Part shown: positions 55,389 to 64,000 of the stretch, piece after piece | Layout of the letters: the number at the start of each line of letters is the position of its first letter | How positions within the stretch are numbered: the first letter of the stretch is position 1 | Assembly: GCA_963662155.1 (NCBI GenBank) | Contig: OY759267.1 | Span: 35,692,976-35,756,975 of the forward strand | Length of the DNA stretch: 64,000 nt | Source: Lamellibrachia columna | Lineage: Eukaryota; Annelida; Polychaeta; Sabellida; Siboglinidae | Reading direction: 5' to 3' | Program-made: the position numbers and the translations under genes | The notes under the pieces: model-generated | What the model was told of the DNA's origin: nothing | Databases searched by the model: none | What the model saw: the letters and a program-made list of their open reading frames with translations, nothing else

Positions 55389-55661
55389 AGGAGTGGTTTG
55401 CACCACTCTGTCAAAGTCATCCTGGCTTAGCCGTGGCAACCAAACCCCACTGCTAACCCCACTAGGTTCATGTTGGATTGCTGCATCTGATGGTTTGTGG
55501 TAACAGTGGCCGGTCTTGAAGCCACCAATTATCATCTTAATTCCACCAGCAGGTGGACATTTCTCCTCCCTCTTTCTACTACTACTACTACTATCATGTG
55601 TTGTCTCCTCCATTTTGAAATCCCAGGTAAATCGAAGTAAAATTACTAATGAAAGTGACAA
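55389..55661 (-). pseudogene. transposase N-terminal fragment, array unit 4
   Basis: As unit 2; the upstream frame is open further (to 55727) in this unit because of local substitutions. Confidence 0.85.
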
Positions 55662-56708
55662 AACCGTTATCTGAAGGCAAAGCCGTCTAATCCACCTGAG
55701 AAACCAGATGACAGTGACAGGAGACAAGTATATTAGGGGGGTGGGGACATCTTCAAACTAGTGCAGCCTCCCTCTGATAAGTTACATCAAAGCAGAACAA
55801 GTCACATTATAATATAATTACTTAGCAGTCAACTTTTGTTTATTTCAGTTAATTAGACACAGTCACCTTTACTCAAGTCCATGTGAAGAGCACACATCTA
55901 TTGGGAGTTGAGAAAATCCTAGACAGGCCCAGCTGTTATCTGATATGGCCTAGTGAGCTGACGTAACTGTTTCACATGGAAGGTGAGTTGTTTTTGAGGA
56001 CTCCACTAAGTAGGTTATGTAATGTTATGCAATTCGACAAGTTGAGGTGTCTGTCTTTTCAGTAATCCACACTCAAAGGTGATATTTGGGTCTGTTTACA
56101 TAGGTGTATTGTGGCTCCAGGTAAAAAATTATTATAACTTTCAGTATGGAATAACAACTGGCTATATAGAATTTGATTACAGAACACATGCTGGACTATT
56201 CCAAAAAATATGTTACAAGTTTATTCGAGTGAGCTAAAAAAGTGAGTGTATTCGAGTATCGTACTAGAATACAGACTGTCTCAAGCTGAAGTAGCTCATA
56301 TATGTGTGTTCTGCCCACCACAGGTGGTGGTTCCTTGTGTATGTAAGCAACTCCAACAACTAGGTAGGACATAGATTTTTTGCATGAATGCATGATTTTC
56401 ATTTACCTTTATCAACAGTCTAAATTAAAAAAAATTCTGCACAGTTACCATTTTTATTTGGGGTAAGACCACAGTTGACCTTCCTGTTTACTGTTTCACA
56501 CGAATGTAGGGCACTCGAAATTGTGAAATGTGAACTTAATAAATTCATATTATGTGACATGAGTGCCTTTGAGCATGAATATTTACAGGTTTGTTTATAT
56601 ATAGTGCATTTTTTGGAGAGTTTAACTGGCGGAGGGATTTATGGGAATTGTTCTGCTATGGGCCACGTGGGCGCATGAATACACGTCGGAAACTGCCAGC
56701 AATCCTGA

Positions 56709-56981
56709 AGGAGTGGTTTGCACCACTCTGTCAAAGTCATCCTGGCTTAGCCGTGGAAACCAAACCCCACTGCTAACCCCACTGGGTTCATGTTGGATTG
56801 CTGCATCTGATGGTTTGTGGTAACAGTGGCCGGTCTTGAAGCCACCAATTTTCATCTTAATTCCACCAGCAGGTGGACATTTCTCCTCACTCTTTCTACT
56901 ACTACTACTACTATCATGTGTTGTCTCCTCCATTTTGAAATCCCAGGTAAATCCAAGTAAAATTACTAATGAAAGTGACAA
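56709..56981 (-). pseudogene. transposase N-terminal fragment, array unit 5
   Basis: As unit 2, frame open across the junction. Confidence 0.85.
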
Positions 56982-58028
56982 AACCGTTATCTGAATGCAA
57001 AGACGTCTAATCCACCTCGGAAACCAGATGACAGTGACAGGAGACCAGTATATTAAGGGGGTGGGGACATCTTCAAACTAGTGCAGCCTCCCTCTGATAA
57101 GTTACATCAAAGCAGAACAAGTCACATTATAATATAATTACTTAGCAGTCAACTTTTGTTTATTTCAGTTAATTAGACACAGTCACCTTTACTCAAGTCC
57201 ATGTGAAGAGCACACATCTATTGGGAGTTGAGAAAATCCTGGACAGGCCCAGCTGTTATTTGATATGGCCTAGTGAGCTGACGTAACTGTTTCACATGGA
57301 AGGTGAGTTGTTTTTGAGGACTCCACTAAGTAGGTTATGTAATGTTATGCAATTCGACAAGTTGAGGTGTCTGGCTTTTCAGTAATCCACACTCAAAGGT
57401 GATATTTGGGTCTGTTTACATAGGTGTATTTTGGCACCAGGTAAAAAATTATTATAACTTTCAGTATGGAATAACAACTGGCTATATAGAATTTGATTAC
57501 AGAACACATGCTGGACTATTCCAAAAATTATGTTACAAGTTCATTCGAGTGAGCTGAAAAAGTGAGTGTATTCGAGTATCGTACTAGAATACAGACTGTC
57601 TCAAGCTGAAGTAGCTCATATATGTGTGTTCTGCCCACCACAGGTGGTGGTTCATTGTGTATGTAAGCAACTCCAACAACTAGGTAGGACATAGATTTTT
57701 TGCATGAATGCATGATTTTCATTTACCTTTATCAACAGTCTAAATTAAAAACAATTCTGCACAGTTACCATTTTTATTTGGGGTAAGACCACAGTTGACC
57801 TTCCTGTTTACTGTTTCACACGAATGTAGGGCACGCGAAATTGTGAAATGTGAACTTAATAAATTCATATTATGTGACATGAGTGCCTTTGAGCATGAAT
57901 ATTCACAGGTTTGTTTATATATAGTGCATTTTTTGGAGAGTTTAACTGGCGGAGGGATTTATGGGAATTGTTCTGCTATGGGCCACGTGGGCGCATGAAT
58001 ACACGTCGGAAACTGCCAGCAATCCTGA

Positions 58029-58304
58029 AGGAGTGGTTTGCACCACTCTGTCAAAGTCATCCTGGCTTAGCCGTGGCAACCAAACCCCACTGCTAACCCC
58101 ACAGGGTTCATGTTGGATTGCTGCATCTGATGGTTTGTGGTAACATTGGCCGGTCTTGAAGCCACCAATTTTCATCTTAATTCCACCAGCAGGTGGACAT
58201 TTCTCCTCACTCTTTCTACTACTACTACTACTACTATCATGTGTTGTCTCCTCCATTTTAAAATCCCAGGTAAATCCAAGTAAAAGTACTAATGAAAGTG
58301 ACAA
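58029..58304 (-). pseudogene. transposase N-terminal fragment, array unit 6
   Basis: As unit 2, with six instead of five Ser codons after HD, as in the full-length copy at 41.5 kb. This last unit is followed by the same flank-LINE junction as the full-length copy. Confidence 0.85.
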
Positions 58305-58794
58305 AACCGTTATCTGAATGCAAAGACGTCTAATCCACCTGAGAAACCAGATGACAGTGACAGGAGACCAGTATATTAGGGGGGGGTGGGGACATCTTCA
58401 AACTAGTGCAGCCTCCCTCTGATAAGTTACATCAAAGCAGAACAAGTCACATTATAATATAATTACTTAGCAGTCAACTTTTGTTTATTTCAGTTAATTA
58501 GACACAGTCACCTTTACTCAAGTCCATATGAAGAGCACACATCTATTGGGAGTTGAGAAAATCCTGGACAGGCCCAGCTGTTATCTGATATGGCCTAGTG
58601 AGCTGGCGTAACTGTTTCACAGGGAAGGTGAGTTGTTTCTGAGGACTCCACTAAGTAGGTTATGTAATGTTATGCAATTCGACAAGTTGCGGTGTCTGGG
58701 TTTTCAGTAATCCACACTCAAAGGTGATATTTGGGTCTGTTTACATAGGTGTATTGTGGCACCAGGTAAAAAAATATACTTTCCTTTTCAGATT

Positions 58795-59205
58795 TTTCAA
58801 AATGTTTCTGTCCAACATGACTCCCTCTACCTTTCCCCGAGCATTCGCTCCCTGTTGTATCCGGCATCGCATTTCTACCTCTGAATGCTCATCCTCATTA
58901 ACCATTCCTCCAAGTTACACAAAGCCATCCACTTGGTTGAACTCCTCATCATCCAAACTAATGTTCAAGTCCTCTCTCTGATGTCAAACACACATCTCTT
59001 CTGTCTTCTCCCGGCTCATTATCGGTCCGTGCTTCTTGAACATCCCCTTCCATTGCTCCAACACTTCCTGTAGTTCTTGTTTTTTGTCTGCTATCATGGC
59101 CAGATCGTTTGCATACATCACCTTCCTGAGAACATCCTTCATGCTGATCTTCCTGCTGATTAGTGCCACCACCATGATAAAGAGTAAAGGGTCATTTCCT
59201 TGCCT
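58795..59205 (-). mobile_element. RTE-like LINE fragment, copy c
   Basis: Nearly identical to 41995-42410, with YANDLAMIADKKQELQEVLE retained; joined to the transposon flank at the same point. Confidence 0.8.
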
Positions 59206-59470
59206 CTAACCGATGTTAACTTTAAACTCTTCCGACAACCCATATCCAACCACAACTCTTGTTTTTGTTCTCAGGAACATGACAGTTATGGGTGTTGCAC
59301 GCCATGACACAGAACTGACTAAATACCACCAACTCATTACAAAGTCAGACTCCCAGATAAGTCAGGCTCCCAGATAACTTATTTTGTAATTTCTGTAAAC
59401 TATTATAATGATCAAACTACAACACTGACTGATATGTATTGCCTGTATAGACTTGATATCATCATTCCAG

Positions 59471-59643
59471 GTGCCACCATCAAACCTCAGTCACAAAAGT
59501 CAGTACACAACATGACTACATCAGTGGACGACACAGAGCCATTCGATTACACAACAATTTACGTACCAGCAGTAAAGACGTCACGACAGGACGGCGTCGG
59601 TGTCACCTGGGACAAACCACACAAGGATGAGAACATCGAGAGC
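59471..59643 (+). CDS. intact exon of unknown gene (copy b)
   Basis: Acceptor 'catcattccag' and donor 'AGC|gtaagt' bound 173 bp that is open in one frame over 57 codons: IKPQSQKSVHNMTTSVDD, TEPFDYTTIYVPAVKTSRQD, GVGVTWDKPHKDENIES. The splice sites are good. The peptide looks like a soluble or extracellular linker but I recognise no domain. The paralogous exon at 42679-42832 has lost 19 bp. Confidence 0.5.
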
Positions 59644-60047
59644 GTAAGTTCTTGGCTCATGCTGATTATTGCACTCACAGCCAAGTCAGTCTTTACGCAG
59701 ACATTACAGCTTACTTGAAGTGTAAAGCGATTGAAGTACTCACAGCCCTTGCATTAAAAACACGCGCGAAGGAGTTGTAGACCGAACTGCCCCAGGTATA
59801 TGGGTAGCTGTCTTGCCCCAGGGGGCACCAAGATGGCTTTTTGGGGTATTTTTACTGCTGCAAATGTTGATCCTTTTATGGTCGTCGGCACACTGCTTCA
59901 AATGTTCATCCTATCATTCCACTAGTATTCAACAGATGTGTAATATAGATGTAATGTTTGGTCGAATTATATATATTTTTGGAATGGAACCATTGGTTGA
60001 TTCAGACAGAAAAGGAAGCATTTAAGTAGACAGGTTTTCTTACACCT

Positions 60048-60299
60048 ATGTGTAACAAGATATTTGTAAAAAAAATGTGTAACATATTCACATGGCCTGC
60101 ATTAAAAGAAACTGTAGAAAATTTGACCCATTCATTTATTGGCTTTTGGGATGATGAAATGACATCTGTTAATATCATTGCAGACACAATGGGTCAGCTC
60201 TTTACTCCATCTCTCGTGAGTAGTACGTCACCACGAAGAAGTGAGTTGGTTGTTGTGCATCAATCAGCTGAGATTTTCCCAGAATCATATGGTAAGTGA
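60048..60299 (+). CDS. exon-like segment, unknown protein (copy b)
   Basis: Counterpart of 43525-43779; keeps acceptor, frame (MGQLFTPSLVSSTSPRRSEL) and donor, with a 3-bp deletion (ACG) upstream and a few amino-acid changes. Confidence 0.35.
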   Translation: MCNKIFVKKMCNIFTWPALKETVENLTHSFIGFWDDEMTSVNIIADTMGQLFTPSLVSSTSPRRSELVVVHQSAEIFPESYGK

Positions 60300-60509
60300 G
60301 CAAGGAATATATATTTAGACTGAATTAATATTACACCATTAATTAATTCAATACTATGCGGGAAAGTTCATTTTGGCAAAAGTGTACCCTGTACGTGAAA
60401 ACGCCCACATACAAATGTATTTATTATTACCTTTGTTAAATTTAATTTATATAAATGTTATAACTTATTGTATTATTAAAAAAAATACCGTTGCAGTCGA
60501 CGGTCCAAC

Positions 60510-61170
60510 ATAATGAAGATATTGCCATATGGTTTCTTCTGGAAGTGTTTAAGGACAATCAATGCAGACTGTTCTGGCGACACAGCAAATGATCAAGTGT
60601 TGACTGAATTAATACCATTCAGTGAACCATGTGTAGGTGTTAAATCTGTTATTGACCAGACTTGAGCGGATCTACACACTGGGTAGTGGGTCCAGGAAGT
60701 GTATGGAAGGAGACCATTTTCTTGCTGAAGCTATCTGCCGCATTTGATACCATTGGTCACAGGACAACTTATTAAAAGTGTGTCAATGTGGTGTGGCATA
60801 TCTGGAACAGAGCTGGTTCTCATAATATTTAACTGATAGATGCAAAAGAATGAAGATAGCGAATTGTTTCTCAGCTACGCTCCCTACTTCACGTAATGTT
60901 CCTCAGGGTGTTTCACTCTCTACGCTACTCTACTTGGCTCAGTTATCCAACGTCACAACTTGGATCACCAAGTGTATGCTAATAAATCACAGACCTATGC
61001 TATTTTGGCTACATGAGATACAAATCACTTCCAAAACTAGTTCAGGGATTGTCTCCACAAAATCTTCCATTGGATGACAGAGACCACATTAAAGTTAAAT
61101 GCAAGTAAATCCGAGTTAGTTATTATTGGTGGGGTAAATTTTGCATGTCTATTTGAATCGATTAGGTGCG
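60510..61170 (+). mobile_element. decayed LINE RT remnant (copy b)
   Basis: Copy of 43990-44650 with the same stops. Confidence 0.6.
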
Positions 61171-62023
61171 CACAATATGTTGCAAGACGTTTCCTTATGT
61201 GTCAGACTTTAGATTGCATGTAGAGAAGCACAGTAAAATCAAAACGTGTGGAAAGCATTAGCTTAACAGTGTCGCCTGGCTGTTCTTCGATGAGAACAAA
61301 TTTGCATGTTTGCTGGAGTGCCATAAAACACTAATATTATATAGCCTTTTTGTTTAGGGAGTGACGTAGAGTGATATAATGAAAGCATTGATTTACTAAA
61401 ATGCAAGGAAGGACATCAACGTAATAATTTACATGTAATTGATTACGGATTGACGTTTGCTACGATGACAATAAAACTGATGCCGATTGACCAACTAATG
61501 CGAATCGAGAATAATAACCTGAATCTGAATATGTAATGATCGATGTACTTTTGTTTAAAAAATAAGAGTCCAATGACGTGAGTGACACTTAGCATTATCT
61601 GCTATTTGGTTGCACCTCCTATCGGTCGCTGGAGAGACCAATCCACAGTCACCGGGTCTCTTATGGTTACATATCGAGCAGCTCTCAGGGGAGAGATTTG
61701 TCGGCCCCCAGACCTTCCTGTAGTTCTCCAGCCAAACTACTGACAATCCCTATATGTTGAACTTGTAACCTCCTATGACAACACGACAACCCGTTTATAT
61801 AGTAGGTAAACCTATTTAGCTGAATTTGTGGTGTGAACTCTTGAAACAGGTTAACTTTACATTTAACTGATATAACAACTACTAATTAAACAATTTAGTT
61901 AATTAGAATGTTTCTTATATGGCATAGTTCATGTTGTAATGCTGCAAAGTGTATAACATGCATAAATAATATTACTAATCTATGTTATTGATATTGAATT
62001 ATGCAGATCTAGTGGTGAAATTA

Positions 62024-62059
62024 TGCGCATGCGCCGGAAGTTATCACTCTAAGATGGCG
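62024..62059 (+). promoter_or_regulatory. NRF1 + ETS + YY1 promoter cluster (copy b)
   Basis: Identical motifs and spacing to 45508-45543: TGCGCATGCGC (62024-62034), CCGGAAGT (62034-62041), AAGATGGCG (62051-62059). Confidence 0.5.
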
Positions 62060-64000
62060 TCTACTAGAACGTTGGCCGTGTAATTGATATCAACAACCCT
62101 TCAAAACCCTGTCTTAGGAATACAACACACTCCAAGTGGAAAAGGTTTATTATATTGGCAATAGTATCATCGAACAGTTGTGATAACTGGTATGTCTGTT
62201 TATTATCTATGCATCTAGCAATTCCCACCGCCGTTACTTTGTTAACTGTTACGTTAGCCAACAATAAGCCAAAACGCATAGAAAGTGTCCCGTCTCCTTG
62301 CCAGCAACAGTCTAACAAAATTTTCGTGCGACTAATACACAGTCATGAGTTGCATCAGAAGCAGAAAAACATAGTTGTCACTAATAAGTAATCTGTCCCA
62401 ATACATTAACCAAAACTCCATATGAAATGATCAATCGTTTGTAGAATGAATAAAATATGTATCAGAATTAAAACCATATCAAATATGTGTACTCCGTAGT
62501 ATAGATATTATTTATCTACAAAGCCAAATAATGTTTATACACAAACCTTCCGCATTCTGGTAGGTCACAAAGTCCCTGTTTATAATGCTCCTTATGTTAG
62601 TAGCTGTCTCGAATCATCTCTTTCTTCACCAATTTCGTCCGACTGGCTGTCAACGCAATGCATTTCTACCTATCTAGATGAGATCAGCTTTTACAGAGAA
62701 CACCACAGGAAGCACGCAGCGTGTGCTATTGATATACAACGTATGTTGAAGCAGATAACATGCACTCCAACACGGATGTAGCTCACGAAATGCTATCTTG
62801 CACACTCCTCCATATTTCTCCAATTGATCATTCTTCGGTCATGGTAGGCCGTACACCGTATACCAATTTTTGGAAGAAGAATCACTAACTTCGCATGGAT
62901 TGCTATATGAGACACGCTAAATGCAAGAACTCCCCGCATGCTGGCTGGTAAACAGGAATGAACCATTGTGGTCTGTTGTCTGTGCTGGCGGAAGTAATCA
63001 ACGAACTACGACACGCATTGTCCATGCGCTCGGACGGCGTTGTCCTGTTTGCATAACATAATCTATTGCAGCACCACGCCTTGACACCTGTCAACGCCCT
63101 GAATGACGTTGTAATCCTCACTTAGAAGCGCAATTTCTATGTCGCAATTATTCTGGTATCCTAATTGTATCGACACATGCGTGTTGTTCTATTGAGGATA
63201 CGTAATCGTTCTGTTTACAGCAATTTTCTCAACATGGTTACACCAAAAAATAATAGTACGCATCAGTTAGTGTACGTTCAGTGTTCAAAGTGTTTTACAC
63301 TTCACCCCTAGCGCACCTGTTGATTCTAACTCCATCTCGACTTCTCTGGGAAGCACTCAGTCATGCTGCAGTTACTGCTCGAAGACCATTCGTACGTATA
63401 ATCACCACTGCATATAGCCAGATACTCATTCATACAAACGAATGAGCTGTGGCAATGTTCGGTGAAACAAATTGCCAAAGCTTCGAAACGGCAGCAAGAC
63501 GGTTCAAGCTAGGGTTTTCACGACTGGGAGCCTGACGTTCTATCTGGAACGTTGTCACGCCCCATTCGATGGGAGAGAAGGAGAAGGGTCAGAGAAGAAG
63601 CGAGGAAGGGAGAGGAGGCAGCGCGGGAGGGAGATATGCCGTTTGTTTGTTAATGCAGACATGTACAAGTGTTTAGCAATATTTAATATGGCCATGGTTC
63701 GCACCACGCTGTAGCTTACTCATGCGCGCATCTTACTGCTAACACTAGTACGAAAAGTAAAATAATAAACCGCGCAAAAACAAATGTTGCAACATAGGCC
63801 TCTATAGCTCAATGCGCATACCAGCTCATATCACGGCATGTGGCTTTTATTAAACGTCGGCAGGGAAGCGTGTCTGCGTATCAGTGTTTGTTACACACGT
63901 GTATCCTGGTACAAATTCAACACTTGTGTCGCACGCGGTGTCTTTGATGGGGAGCGTTGAATGCTATATCAAAGATGATTGATTGTTTGCTATAATGTTT

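Larger units (their letters stand above)
50402..58785. mobile_element. head-to-tail array of an internally deleted transposon, 1.32 kb x 6
   Basis: Six complete units plus a leading partial flank. Transposase starts (minus strand) fall at 51674, 53012, 54335, 55661, 56981 and 58304, so periods are 1338, 1323, 1326, 1320 and 1323 bp. Each unit contains: an AT-rich left part ('attattataactttcagtat'...), the 19-bp CGTGGGCGCATGAATACAC marker, the transposase N-terminal ~95-105 codons truncated at LLAVSD (minus strand), a G-run and the 5' flank. Relative to 38.17-41.98 kb the endonuclease and the DDE core (about 3.0 kb) are deleted. Unit-to-unit differences are scattered point changes and G-run length. 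Confidence 0.93.
58370..64000. repeat. second copy of the 41.57-47.49 kb block
   Basis: Colinear and nearly identical: offsets 16792 (41875 vs 58667), 16523 (43525 vs 60048), 16516 (45039 vs 61555) and 16513 (46959 vs 63472). The main length change is the minisatellite at 42.9-43.2 kb. The window ends inside the copy, before the TIR-domain exon. Confidence 0.95.

Overview
The window is animal (metazoan) nuclear DNA. Genes are split into short exons with GT-AG junctions. CR1-like, RTE-like and ORF1-bearing LINEs are present, as are a hAT-type MITE, a tRNA-derived SINE-like unit, long (TA)n tracts and many minisatellites. Its protein families (serpin, TIR domain, DUF4806, Mutator-like transposase, I-PpoI-like His-Me endonuclease) fit a marine invertebrate; a mollusc or similar lophotrochozoan is my best guess, but no species can be named from the sequence. 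There are no operons, bacterial genes or CRISPR arrays. Most long open frames are by-products of simple or tandem repeats.

Layout. 0-2.5 kb: a hAT-like protein fragment, then a 49-bp minisatellite with higher-order structure, then one orphan exon. 4.4-10.1 kb: pieces of a serpin gene on the minus strand (C-terminal exon 4400-4604, a middle exon 7583-7650, the helix-B exon 9011-9158, a possible N-terminal exon 9870-10108), interrupted by a CR1 LINE and by two TA tracts flanked by perfect inverted repeats. 10.6-20.4 kb: an interspersed repeat family in both orientations, hit by a hAT MITE (8-bp TSD) and by CR1 copies, plus a 1-kb tandem segmental duplication. 20.7-23 kb: three minisatellites and a possible TATA+Inr mini-transcription unit. 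23-29 kb: mostly decayed repeats and a LINE ORF1 relic. 29.5-32.0 kb: an AT-rich satellite of about 272 bp. 33.2-38.05 kb: a multi-exon DUF4806-type gene on the plus strand, with a suspect last splice.

38.2-42 kb is the most interesting part. An apparently intact I-PpoI-like His-Me-finger endonuclease ORF (plus strand) converges tail-to-tail on a decayed Mutator-like DDE transposase gene (minus strand). The two look like the two genes of one DNA transposon. From 50.4 to 58.8 kb there is a head-to-tail array of six copies of a 1.32-kb internally deleted derivative of the same element. Each copy keeps the transposase 5' end and upstream flank and a 19-bp marker from beside the endonuclease, and has lost everything between.

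41.6-50.4 kb holds RTE-like LINE pieces, small exons of unknown genes, a housekeeping-type promoter signature (NRF1, ETS, YY1 motifs) and a TIR-domain exon. This block is repeated almost base for base from 58.4 kb to the end of the window, so a duplication of about 16.5 kb, or an unpurged haplotype, surrounds the transposon-derived array.
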